From: Candidatus Saccharimonadota bacterium
GTDB taxonomy: Bacteria > Patescibacteriota > Saccharimonadia > Saccharimonadales > UBA4665
Direction: 5' to 3'
DNA: 64,000 bases
NCBI GenBank assembly: GCA_003153395.1
Contig: PLYP01000009.1
Location: forward strand, 1-64,000
Shown: positions 49,356 to 57,889 of the stretch, piece after piece
Position numbering within the stretch: the stretch's first letter is position 1
Layout of the letters: the number at the start of each line of letters is the position of its first letter
The notes under the pieces: generated by a model
Database searches by the model: none
What the model was told of the DNA's origin: nothing
The model's input: the letters and a program-made list of their open reading frames with translations, nothing else
Translations under genes and position numbers: made by a program

Positions 49356-52256
49356 CTTTTTAAGCCTAATTATCAGTTCTGCGCCGCCTATGATTAAAGT
49401 CTCATAATCTTCTTCTAAGTTCGAACTCTTAAGATGTACCGCAAGAGTTTCTTCCTTAATGTCTTTAGATAACACGCTATCCGTAAGAACACTTAATAGT
49501 AATTTATCTTTTGTTAGATATTCAATTAATATTCTATCGTCAACTTCGAAATCCTTACGTTTCCTTACTTGCTGTATATGCCGAATTACTTCTCTAGCCA
49601 GCCCTTCTCTTTCTAATTCTGGCGATATAACGGTGTCCAGTTTTACGATGTGCTCAGAGTCATGCGTGTCATATATTACCGACTTAACATTTAGTTCTTC
49701 TTTTAATATTTCTGTGTAGTCAACCTCTATATTATCCAAATATATTGGTCCACCTTTAATATATAGTTTTTGAAGAGGTTGGCGTACCTTGATGCCCTCG
49801 CTAGCTCTTTGTGCCAAGCCTTCTGTTATTACTTCCCTTATATATTTCATTTTTGTAATTACTAGCTCATTTATATGCCCACTGGACGGCCAATCCTGTA
49901 AATGAACAGACTCAGCATCTGTTAGTAATCTGAATAGCTCATCGGACATAAATGGCGTAAACGGAGCCATAATAATACTTAACTGCACTAATACATAGTG
50001 CAGTGTCTTATATGCCCGCTGCTTGTCCTGATCATTAGTACTTTTCCAGAATCTTTTACGACTTCTCCTAACGTACCAGTTACTAGCATCGTCAATAAAT
50101 GGAATAATTGGTTTAATCGCATTAGGTAGATCATAAAGTCCCATATGATGATCTACTTCGTTTGTGAGCTGATGTAGCCTGCTAATAATCCAAAGGTCTA
50201 GATGGCTTGAAAGATCTAAGGTGGGGTCAGATGGAAGCTCGTTTTCTTCTAGTCCAGAATCCCACTTATCAACTTCTGCGTACAGAGTAAAAAAGTCGTA
50301 CATGTTCCATATCATAGATAGCTTACGGTTCACATCCGCTATTTCCTTATCTTGCAGAGCAAAATCTTCTCCATTTAATAGCGGTGACCCCAGTAGTAAC
50401 ATCCTATAAGCATCCGCGCTGTATTTATCTACTAGCTCTATAGGATCAGTATAGTTTCCGAAACTCTTACTCATCTTCCGGCCGTCATTTCCGGATAAAG
50501 TACCTGTTACTATTACATTTTTAAATGAGTTTTTTCCGAATAATCCTACCGAAACACTGTGTAGGGAATAGAACCAAGCTCTGACTTGTCCTACATACTC
50601 AGCAATAAAATCTCCTGGAAAATTATTTTCAAACTTTTCAGTATTCTCAAACGGATAATGGAATTGCGCGAAAGGCATAGAACCACTTTCAAACCAACAA
50701 TCCAGCACTTTATCAATGCGCTTATATTCAATGCCCTCTATTTTAAAGCTAACATCATCGACCCATGGTCTGTGGTAATCTTCAAGTTCGATGCCTGATA
50801 ATTCTTTTAGCTCGGCGTAGCTTCCTACAACTTTAATATGCTCTTTCCCTTCGTCGTCAACACCCTTCCATACCGGCATAGCGGTTGCCCAGAATCTATC
50901 TCTGCTTATGTTCCAGTCGGGGGCACTTTCAATGGTTTTCGCAAATCTACCCTGTTTTATGTGCTCTGGGAACCAATTAATATTTCCGTTTTGTTCCAGC
51001 ATTTGTTCCTTTTGATCCACAATATTAAGAAACCAGCTAGGATGAGCTCTGTACATAAGCCTAGTTCCACAGCGATGACAATGTGGGTAGTTATGCGTTA
51101 TGTAATCGATCTTCCACACAACACCTTCTTCATGTAATTGTTTTGCAATCGGTTTATTGGCATCCCATACAAGTTCCCCCTTCCAATCTCCACTACTGTA
51201 AAATCCGTTATCATCTATAACTGAAACTACTGGAAAATCTTTTTCCTTAGCTAGTAGGTAATCCTCTTCACCATATGCCGGCGCTAGATGCACAATACCA
51301 GTTCCATCTTCTAAGTTAACGTACTCTGCATCCCACACCTTGTGTGCTTTTTTTCCTCTATCTTCGAATAAAGGCTTATACGATTTTCCTATTAATTCAC
51401 TACCCTTAAAGGTTCTAATTACCTTATACGGAAGAACCTCGTGCTTTTCGTTAGTTAACACTCTATTTAATAGTTCATTAGCAATCACCAGCTTTTCGTT
51501 ATCTACTTCTACTTCCGCATATAATATATCCGCACTTACTGCCATGGCTGTATTAGCAGGCAGTGTCCACGGAGTAGTTGTCCATGCTAGTAAAGTTAGT
51601 TCACTATCCAAAAGTTTGAATTTTACATAAACGGAAGGATCAACCACATCCTTATATGAGTTGTCCATCGCCACTTCAGCTTTACTTATTGGAGTGGCAT
51701 CACGCGTACAATATAGTAGTACTTTTTCTCCTTCGTAAATTTTACCTGCCTCGTAAAGCTCTTTAAAAGCCCACCAAACAGACTCCATATAATCCTTATC
51801 CATAGTTTTATAAGCACCCTGGAAATCCACCCATCTACCAATTCTTTCTATTGTCTCTTCCCACTCACTTCCAGTCTGGACCATATTTTCTCTACAAGTA
51901 TTAATATATTCCTCTAGAGATACTTTGGTACCGATATCACGCCTGTCCTTAATTCCTAGCTTTTGTTCCGTAAAAACTTCAGCAGGTAGCCCATGACAAT
52001 CCCATCCCCAAACACGCTCAACATACTTTCCTTTCATAGCCCAATACCGTGGTACCGCATCCTTTACAATGCTGGATAATAGAGTACCGTGGTGGGGTAT
52101 TCCAGTAATAAATGGTGGGCCATCATAAAATACGTACGCTTCTGATTTAGGCCTTTGGTTCACAGATTTTTCAAAGATTTTATGATCTTTCCAATGCTTA
52201 ATCAAGCCTTTCTCGTACTCTATTGATGGACGGCGATTACCTTTTTTAAATTTCAC
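49347..52256 (-). CDS. ileS: Isoleucyl-tRNA synthetase
   Basis: Class I synthetase, 969 residues. HIGH-type motif GIPHHGTLL near residue 55, editing (CP1) domain with LLAWTTTPWTLPANTAMAV, RAHPSWFLN, and KMSKS in GNDGRKMSKSFGNY. The N-terminal pattern (WGWDCHGLPAE, CRENMVQTGSEWEETIERIGRW) resembles the eukaryote-like type 2 IleRS. GTG start with AAGGAG at 7-nt spacing. An out-of-frame ATG four nt upstream begins a 4-codon frame. Controlled by a T-box leader. Confidence 0.95.
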   Translation of the reverse strand: MKFKKGNRRPSIEYEKGLIKHWKDHKIFEKSVNQRPKSEAYVFYDGPPFITGIPHHGTLLSSIVKDAVPRYWAMKGKYVERVWGWDCHGLPAEVFTEQKLGIKDRRDIGTKVSLEEYINTCRENMVQTGSEWEETIERIGRWVDFQGAYKTMDKDYMESVWWAFKELYEAGKIYEGEKVLLYCTRDATPISKAEVAMDNSYKDVVDPSVYVKFKLLDSELTLLAWTTTPWTLPANTAMAVSADILYAEVEVDNEKLVIANELLNRVLTNEKHEVLPYKVIRTFKGSELIGKSYKPLFEDRGKKAHKVWDAEYVNLEDGTGIVHLAPAYGEEDYLLAKEKDFPVVSVIDDNGFYSSGDWKGELVWDANKPIAKQLHEEGVVWKIDYITHNYPHCHRCGTRLMYRAHPSWFLNIVDQKEQMLEQNGNINWFPEHIKQGRFAKTIESAPDWNISRDRFWATAMPVWKGVDDEGKEHIKVVGSYAELKELSGIELEDYHRPWVDDVSFKIEGIEYKRIDKVLDCWFESGSMPFAQFHYPFENTEKFENNFPGDFIAEYVGQVRAWFYSLHSVSVGLFGKNSFKNVIVTGTLSGNDGRKMSKSFGNYTDPIELVDKYSADAYRMLLLGSPLLNGEDFALQDKEIADVNRKLSMIWNMYDFFTLYAEVDKWDSGLEENELPSDPTLDLSSHLDLWIISRLHQLTNEVDHHMGLYDLPNAIKPIIPFIDDASNWYVRRSRKRFWKSTNDQDKQRAYKTLHYVLVQLSIIMAPFTPFMSDELFRLLTDAESVHLQDWPSSGHINELVITKMKYIREVITEGLAQRASEGIKVRQPLQKLYIKGGPIYLDNIEVDYTEILKEELNVKSVIYDTHDSEHIVKLDTVISPELEREGLAREVIRHIQQVRKRKDFEVDDRILIEYLTKDKLLLSVLTDSVLSKDIKEETLAVHLKSSNLEEDYETLIIGGAELIIRLKKNI

Positions 52257-52476
52257 TCATTTTCTCCTTATGGTAAATAAAAACACCTCAACAGGTTGCC
52301 GGAGTCCTTTTATTATTAGGACGGTACCATCCGGTTTCCTTTGAGGCGTTTCGCTCAAAAGCTCTCAGTTAAGACGCTATAACGGGCTCCCCGGTGAGTT
52401 CTAGTAGGCTTTAGACCGTTCTTCTCACTCCTTTGCGGTTGATAGCCGCTCAAATGGATTTAACACTTACTTACAG
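52257..52476 (-). promoter_or_regulatory. T-box riboswitch for ileS with AUC (Ile) specifier
   Basis: Minus-strand leader with the T-box hallmark UGGUACC (52329-52323) bulged between stems CCGGA/UCCGG (52334-52330, 52303-52299) and GUCC/GGAC (52322-52319, 52307-52304). Upstream is a stem III-like hairpin (52338-52361). A 4-bp GCGG/CCGC hairpin at 52435-52449 displays CUAUCAA, with AUC (52443-52441) followed by A, as specifiers are. Alternative pairing AAACGCCUCAA (52351-52341) with UUGAGGUGUUU (52291-52281) precedes a U-run. CUCC (52304-52301) can pair with the GGAG of the Shine-Dalgarno site. Stem I is very short, as in actinobacterial ileS T-boxes. Confidence 0.85.
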
Positions 52477-52481
52477 ATAAA

Positions 52482-52490
52482 ACTATAGCA
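52482..52490 (-). promoter_or_regulatory. Extended -10 promoter of the ileS T-box transcript
   Basis: TGcTATAGT (-10 at 52487-52482). Predicted start near 52475, giving a leader of about 220 nt covering the T-box. Confidence 0.6.
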
Positions 52491-52496
52491 CAAAAA

Positions 52497-52763
52497 TTAA
52501 ACGTTAGTATAGGAAGCAACTTCATCCATTAAGGGTAGCTGAGCACCTTGCCAAATTTTTTGTACGTAACCATCCGTCCTTAACACAAGAATTGCGGGGT
52601 ACTGCACTACATCGTAAAGTGTAGCTGTAGCAATACCTTCCCTGGTATCTATATTAAGGATCTCTAAATGTTCAACCTGGTGTCTGCTTTGATATTCACG
52701 GATGAATTCCTCAATAGTACGGCCATGCTCAGAGTTAGGTCGGTATATTATCAGTAGCTTCAT
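52497..52763 (-). CDS. Thioredoxin-fold protein lacking CxxC
   Basis: 88 residues with the thioredoxin/glutaredoxin layout: MKLLIIYRPNSEHGRTIEEFI (strand-helix), VEHLEILNIDTREGIATATLYDV, the cis-Pro loop VVQYPAILVL, and a final TDGYVQKIWQG strand-turn. The active-site CxxC is absent (YRPNSEH at that position) and there is no Cys at all, so it is not a redox enzyme. Lies 75 bp downstream of the RNR gene. Possibly a binding or scaffold role. Confidence 0.7.
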   Translation of the reverse strand: MKLLIIYRPNSEHGRTIEEFIREYQSRHQVEHLEILNIDTREGIATATLYDVVQYPAILVLRTDGYVQKIWQGAQLPLMDEVASYTNV

Positions 52764-52771
52764 ATTAAACT

Positions 52772-52780
52772 AGTTTAGCA
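52772..52780 (-). promoter_or_regulatory. Extended -10 promoter, leaderless start of the 52497-52763 gene
   Basis: TGcTAAACT with 8 nt to ATG 52763. Weak hexamer but good spacing; no Shine-Dalgarno site. Confidence 0.4.
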
Positions 52781-52838
52781 TAATCAGATTAGGCGTTCTA
52801 CTGAACGACCTTTTATCTGATATTAAAGTTAGTTTTTT

Positions 52839-55673
52839 CTAGCTACAGCCCGTTGTACTGCCACAACTGGTACAAACATAGCAGCTGCCTGCTCTTTGGG
52901 TTTGATTGCCGCAATTGTAGCAAAGAGGGGCTGTTGGATCCTTAATCTGATCTGTAGCTTTACTTTTTGCGTTACTATCATCACTAACTACCATCTCAAC
53001 AAGTTCTATTTTTAGATCTGTAGGCAGCGAATGTTGAGATTTAGTAGATTCCATTGACGTGGTACTAATTGCTAACGTATCTGTACTCGACTTTAATCCG
53101 ATAGAAGTTACGCCCTCAATTAATGTTGTCTGATTATCTGGTAAATCATCAATTGACGCCAATCCAAGTTCAAGCCTATCTTCGAAATTCAAGTAGCTAA
53201 ATGCCAGTCTTCGGAAAATATAGTCTACTAAACTTGACGCTGTACGTATTTCAGGATCATCAGTTATTCCCGAAGGTGCAAAACTCATATAGCTCAAGCC
53301 TTTAACATACGTCTTAAGTGGAACACCATACTGGAGACCGTAGCTGACAGATCTTGCGAAGGAATCCATAAGGCCGGCCAGTGTAGAACCCATTTTAGCG
53401 ATGTTAATGAATACTTCACCCGGAGTTCCGTCTTCATACTCTCCAACTGTTACATATCCGTGGCTATCTGAAACTGTGAAAGAAAAAGTTTTGGCTTTTC
53501 GAACTTTTGGTAACGGTTTCCTAACAGCTCCCTTTACAACGTATTTGTCTGCATTAGCATTGTCTTCTGCAACTAATTCACCATCTTTTACTTCTTTCTT
53601 AGCCATGCTAAGCGGTTGAGCTACTTTACAGTTGTCTCTATAAATAGCTACCGCTTTAAGACCCATTTTCCATGCGTCAATATGTATTTGCTCAATTTCT
53701 TCTACGCTTGCCTCCTCGGGCATATTGACTGTCTTACTTATTGCGCCACTAATGAAAGTTTGAACAGCCGCCATCATTTTGACATGTCCTAAGTAATGAA
53801 TTGAGTTATCGCCCATTGAACAAGCGAAGACTGCTTCATGATCCTTCTTTAAGTGCGGTGCTCCCAGTATGGTTTTTTCTTCATCAATATACGCAACAAT
53901 GTCATTAGCTTGTTGGACACTATATCCTAAAGCTTTAAGAGCTCTAGGGACAGTTTGATTTACTATGCTCATTGTTCCGCCACCAACTAGCTTCTTAACT
54001 TTGACTAGCCCTAAGTCTGGCTCAATACCTGTTGTATCACAATCCATCATTAGACCTATTGTTCCTGTAGGAGCAAGTACACTGGCTTGTGAATTTCGAA
54101 CTCCGTATAACTCGCCGAGTTCTACCGCTTCATCCCATGCACTAGCGGCGGCACTAAGTAGTTCTTCCGGCACAAGGCTTGCATCAATATTAGATACTTC
54201 AGCTCGGTGCATTTTTAGAACTTTAAGCATTCCGTCACGGTCTTTTGCGAATCCGGAAAACGGCCCAACTCTATTTGCAATTTTTGCACTCGTGGCATAT
54301 GCGTGTCCAGTTAGCAAAGCAGTTATTGCTCCTGCAATGGCGCGACCTTCATCGGAGTCATATGGCAATCCGAGAGCCATAAGTAATGCACCAAGATTTG
54401 CGTAACCTATGCCTAATTCACGATAAGCTTTAGCGTTTTTAGCAATGCTCTCTGTTGGATATTCACTGTAGCCTACTAGAATTTCTTGAGCTGTAAATAT
54501 CAGCTCAGTAGTGTGCATGAAAGCCTTTATATCAAAAGTGTTATCTTCTCTTAAGAATTTTAGAAGATTCAAACTAGCTAAATTACATGCCGAATTGTCT
54601 AAGTGCATATATTCACTACATGGATTTGATCCATTAATCCGTCCTGCGTTAGGCGAAGTGTGCCATTTATTTATAGTAGTATCGAATTGCATTCCTGGGT
54701 CCGCGCATTCCCACGCCGCATCAGCGAATTGTCGAAATAGTTTACGGGCCTTAACAGTTTTGACTGGTTTACCAGTTGTTACAGCCTTTAATTGCCAATC
54801 GCCGTCATTCTCAACAGCTTCCATAAATTCGTCTGTTACTCTTACGGAGATATTAGCATTTTGGTATTGAACGCTAAATGAATCTTTACCGTCAAGACTC
54901 ATGTCCCAACCTAAAGTTTGAAGATCTCGAGCTTTTCTCTCTTCTATCGCCTTGGACCAAATAAATTCTTCTACATCTGGGTGATCCACGTTTAGAATAA
55001 CCATCTTTGCCGCTCTACGAGTTTTTCCGCCGCTTTTAATTGCTCCAGCACTGGCGTCTGCTCCGCGCATGAAGCTTAAGGGGCCGCTAGCAGTTCCAGC
55101 GCTCTTTCCTAATGTCTCAACACTTGAACGAATAGGGCTTAGGTTAATCCCACTACCGCTACCGCCCTTAAAAATCATTCCTTCTTCTACATACCAGTTT
55201 AAAATAGAAGGCATTGTATCTTCTATGCCTAATATAAAACAGGCGCTTGCCTGCTGCGCTCTTGAAGGTGCTCCTATGTTAAACCACACAGGACTATTAA
55301 ATGCAGCTCTTTGTGTAGCTAAGATGTATTTTAATTCCTCACGAAAGTCTTCTGCTTCGGTCTCATTGCTAAAATAACCTTCTTGCACACCCTGGCGAGT
55401 AATGGTATCGACTACACGATCAATCAAATCTTTAAGTGAGCTTTCGCGGCTTTTGGTACCTGGAGTACCGGTAAAATATTTCTGTGCAACAATGTTTATC
55501 GCATTCAATGACCAGTCACTCGGAAACTCTACGCCTTTTTGTTCGAAAACTGGAATATCCGTTGCTGGATTTTTAATAATAGAATCACGTTTTACCCATT
55601 TTAATTGATCATATGCTTTGCTTTTTGGGGTAGTGAATAGCCTTTCTACCCCTAAACTGGTAGTTTGTCCCAT
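52839..55673 (-). CDS. nrdJ: Class II (adenosylcobalamin-dependent) ribonucleotide reductase
   Basis: Reduces ribonucleotides to deoxyribonucleotides without oxygen or a small subunit. 944 residues with RAAFNSPVWFNIG, GGSGSGINLSPIRS, NGSNPCSEYMHLDNSACNLASLNL (active-site region), and LAPTGTIGLMMDCDTTGIEPD. The C-terminus has a zinc-ribbon-like cluster of cysteines (CYNCGNQ, CYVCTSCGSTTGCS), which re-reduces the enzyme. GAGG with 6-nt spacing. Sits between nrdR and the thioredoxin-fold gene. Needs vitamin B12, which a reduced genome would have to import. Confidence 0.95.
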   Translation of the reverse strand: MGQTTSLGVERLFTTPKSKAYDQLKWVKRDSIIKNPATDIPVFEQKGVEFPSDWSLNAINIVAQKYFTGTPGTKSRESSLKDLIDRVVDTITRQGVQEGYFSNETEAEDFREELKYILATQRAAFNSPVWFNIGAPSRAQQASACFILGIEDTMPSILNWYVEEGMIFKGGSGSGINLSPIRSSVETLGKSAGTASGPLSFMRGADASAGAIKSGGKTRRAAKMVILNVDHPDVEEFIWSKAIEERKARDLQTLGWDMSLDGKDSFSVQYQNANISVRVTDEFMEAVENDGDWQLKAVTTGKPVKTVKARKLFRQFADAAWECADPGMQFDTTINKWHTSPNAGRINGSNPCSEYMHLDNSACNLASLNLLKFLREDNTFDIKAFMHTTELIFTAQEILVGYSEYPTESIAKNAKAYRELGIGYANLGALLMALGLPYDSDEGRAIAGAITALLTGHAYATSAKIANRVGPFSGFAKDRDGMLKVLKMHRAEVSNIDASLVPEELLSAAASAWDEAVELGELYGVRNSQASVLAPTGTIGLMMDCDTTGIEPDLGLVKVKKLVGGGTMSIVNQTVPRALKALGYSVQQANDIVAYIDEEKTILGAPHLKKDHEAVFACSMGDNSIHYLGHVKMMAAVQTFISGAISKTVNMPEEASVEEIEQIHIDAWKMGLKAVAIYRDNCKVAQPLSMAKKEVKDGELVAEDNANADKYVVKGAVRKPLPKVRKAKTFSFTVSDSHGYVTVGEYEDGTPGEVFINIAKMGSTLAGLMDSFARSVSYGLQYGVPLKTYVKGLSYMSFAPSGITDDPEIRTASSLVDYIFRRLAFSYLNFEDRLELGLASIDDLPDNQTTLIEGVTSIGLKSSTDTLAISTTSMESTKSQHSLPTDLKIELVEMVVSDDSNAKSKATDQIKDPTAPLCYNCGNQTQRAGSCYVCTSCGSTTGCS

Positions 55674-55746
55674 GATTATCCTCTTTTCTTATCTACCATC
55701 TCCCTAGTAGATATAATTTATTGTTTTATTTTTATATATTGTTTAT

Positions 55747-56214
55747 TTAGGTGACAATGTGTTTGCCTTGTCTAACTAAGGACAGTTCTTGCTCAAAACT
55801 TGCAATGTCTTTGAACCGCCTGTATACGCTAGCAAAACGCACATATGCAACCTCATTTAACCTAGCCAATTGATCCATAACCATTTCGCCTATGCGCTTT
55901 GAGTTGACCTCTTGATCTCCACAAGCATACAGCTCTTGCTCTATTGAATCGACGACTTTTTCGAGATCTAAACTTGTGACTGAAGTTTTTTCACAGGCTC
56001 TATAAAGCCCTGCTAGTAACTTTGGCCTATTAAATAGTTCTCTAGTACCATCGTTTTTAATAACAATAAGCTGTGGCCGTTCTAGCCTCTCATAAGTCGT
56101 AAAACGTTGCCCGCAACTGTTGCACATACGGCGGCGGCGGATTGCTTGACCCTCTGCTACGTCACGCGATTCTATCACTTTGATGTCTTCGCTTTGACAT
56201 TGGGTGCATTTCAT
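55747..56214 (-). CDS. nrdR: NrdR, ribonucleotide reductase transcriptional repressor
   Basis: Zinc-ribbon plus ATP-cone repressor sensing dATP/ATP. 155 residues: CTQCQSEDIKVIESRDV..RRRMCNSCGQRFTTYER at the N-terminus, then ATP-cone (VIKNDGTRELFNRPKLLAGLYRACEK). AAGGAGG with 4-nt spacing. Directly upstream of nrdJ. NrdR boxes are not clear; only half-site-like stretches (ATATAGTG at 56278, CAATATATA at about 55735-55743) are seen. Confidence 0.95.
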   Translation of the reverse strand: MKCTQCQSEDIKVIESRDVAEGQAIRRRRMCNSCGQRFTTYERLERPQLIVIKNDGTRELFNRPKLLAGLYRACEKTSVTSLDLEKVVDSIEQELYACGDQEVNSKRIGEMVMDQLARLNEVAYVRFASVYRRFKDIASFEQELSLVRQGKHIVT

Positions 56215-56339
56215 TCTGCCTCCTTTTAGGATTAAATGTGCTCAGCTCTTAATGTCTATGTGATGTTGATTTTCCACATATAGTGCTGTGTTCTCCCAAT
56301 ATAACCCTAGCTATAGCGTTTTGCAAGTAATCAATCGCT

Positions 56340-56375
56340 GTATTATTTAGTACGAACTACCCCTTTAAATAATAC
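56340..56375. repeat. AT-rich hairpin between nrdR and ftsZ
   Basis: Perfect 10-bp inverted repeat GTATTATTTA/TAAATAATAC (56340-56349, 56366-56375) with a 16-nt loop. Lies just downstream of ftsZ on the minus strand. No T-run follows, so it may be a 3'-end stabiliser or attenuator rather than a terminator. Confidence 0.4.
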
Positions 56376-56396
56376 ATCTAACAGAGGTAAGGAGAT

Positions 56397-57728
56397 TCAT
56401 TTATTGTCATCATTATTGTTAGAGTCATCCTTGTTGCGTCTTCTTAGTCTTCTTAAGAAGGATGGTTCTTCAACTTGATCTTCTAGATCACTAGTAATTA
56501 CATCTGTTGAATCTTCTTCGCCTTTATCATCCTTTTCATTATCTTCATTTTTCTTAGCCTCATCGTCATTATCTTCATTTTCTTTTATTGACCATATATT
56601 TGATACTGGATTATCTTGAGTGAAATCATGTTCGGCAGGCTGATTTTGATCTTCCAGCTCCATGTCTATTTCAGACAATGCCTTTTCATCTTGCTTGCTG
56701 TTAACATTATCTAATCCTGAGCTTATTACGCTTGAAGTCCTCTCGCTGCTACGGCTGCGTTTTGCGTAATATGATGCATCAAAGCCAGTTGCAACGACGG
56801 TAATAATTACTTCTCCTTCTAGTTCAGGATTTATTGTTGCACCAAAAATTATATTTGCTTCTGGATCTGCGGCAGTGGTAATAGTTTCTGCAGCTGCATT
56901 AATCTCATGCATAGTTAAATCGTTACCACCTATTACATTGAATAGCACCCCTCTAGCTCCATCAATTGAAACTTCCAGTAATGGTGATTCTATGGCTTGT
57001 TTAGCTGCATCAACGGCTCGGTTTTCACCGCTGGCCCGTCCAATTCCCATTAATGCTGATCCTGCTTTAGTCATAACTGTTTTTACATCTGCAAAGTCCA
57101 AATTAATTAATCCGTGAACGGTAATTAGATCAGATATTCCTTGAACGCCTTGACGTAGTACATCATCAGCAACTTTAAATGCCTCCATTAATGGAGTGTC
57201 TCGGTCAATAGTTTGAAGTAGTCTATCGTTAGGTATAACAATCAGTGTGTCTACTGCGTCACGTAGTTTATCTATTGCAATGTCAGCGTTTTTCCGTCGC
57301 TTTTCACCTTCAAATGCAAAGGGTTTCGTGGCAAATCCAATAACTAATGTATTTAGTTCCTTAGCAACTTCAGCAACGATATGACCGGCACCACTGCCCG
57401 TGCCACCGCCAGCACCAATCGTTATAAACACCATGTCAGCGCCTTCGATTACGTGTCGTATTTCTTCACTTGATTCTTTTGCGGCATTTTCTCCGACAGC
57501 TGGGTCAGCGCCTGCCCCTAACCCTTTAGTCGCTCCCTTGCCTATATGTAGTTTCTTATGAGCTTTTGAGTGATGTAGTGCTTGCGCATCTGTATTGATT
57601 GCCACAAATTCTACATTCTCGATACCGGCATCAACCATTCTATTAATAGCTGCTCCGCCAGCACCGCCAATTCCAATTACTTTAATTTGGGCAAACGTTT
57701 CGATCGCTGGATCTACAACTTGCGGCAT
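56397..57728 (-). CDS. ftsZ: Cell division protein FtsZ
   Basis: Tubulin-like GTPase forming the Z-ring. 443 residues: [11 protein letters not shown] near 21-31, tubulin signature [11 protein letters not shown] (106-116), T7 loop [11 protein letters not shown], then a long acidic, disordered linker (about 325-425) ending in the conserved-type tail [21 protein letters not shown] with 5-nt spacing; own promoter with a leader of about 40 nt. Follows ftsA. Confidence 0.97.
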   Translation of the reverse strand: MPQVVDPAIETFAQIKVIGIGGAGGAAINRMVDAGIENVEFVAINTDAQALHHSKAHKKLHIGKGATKGLGAGADPAVGENAAKESSEEIRHVIEGADMVFITIGAGGGTGSGAGHIVAEVAKELNTLVIGFATKPFAFEGEKRRKNADIAIDKLRDAVDTLIVIPNDRLLQTIDRDTPLMEAFKVADDVLRQGVQGISDLITVHGLINLDFADVKTVMTKAGSALMGIGRASGENRAVDAAKQAIESPLLEVSIDGARGVLFNVIGGNDLTMHEINAAAETITTAADPEANIIFGATINPELEGEVIITVVATGFDASYYAKRSRSSERTSSVISSGLDNVNSKQDEKALSEIDMELEDQNQPAEHDFTQDNPVSNIWSIKENEDNDDEAKKNEDNEKDDKGEEDSTDVITSDLEDQVEEPSFLRRLRRRNKDDSNNNDDNK

Positions 57729-57774
57729 AACTTCCCCTTTACTCTCTCAAAATTCTTCCTTGATATACGCTGAC

Positions 57775-57803
57775 AGTATAACCGAGCTAAACCTAAAGTT
57801 CAA
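57775..57803 (-). promoter_or_regulatory. ftsZ promoter (TTGAAC-17-TATACT)
   Basis: -35 TTGAAC (57803-57798), 17-bp spacer, -10 TATACT (57780-57775). The leader of about 40 nt ends with AAGGGG before ATG 57728. Confidence 0.7.
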
Positions 57804-57863
57804 TTAATTTGCACACCCAATTTTAGGAAGCAGCCCGTAAAAAAATATAGTTCACTTAATTTG
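57797..57863. repeat. Tandem 15-bp direct repeats upstream of ftsZ
   Basis: AGTTCAATTAATTTG (57797-57811) and AGTTCACTTAATTTG (57849-57863), 14 of 15 identical and 52 bp apart (about five helical turns). The first contains the ftsZ -35. Possible operator pair or duplicated promoter upstream part. Confidence 0.45.
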
Positions 57864-57889
57864 TGCAGTCGTACCTATTTTTTTATTCG

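Noticed and set aside
53965-54405. 146-codon plus-strand frame inside nrdJ
   Set aside because: Antisense shadow of the class II RNR gene with no promoter or Shine-Dalgarno site.
55674-56300. NrdR box pairs upstream of nrdR and nrdJ
   Set aside because: Only half-site matches (ATATAGTG, CAATATATA) were found, without a proper paired spacing.
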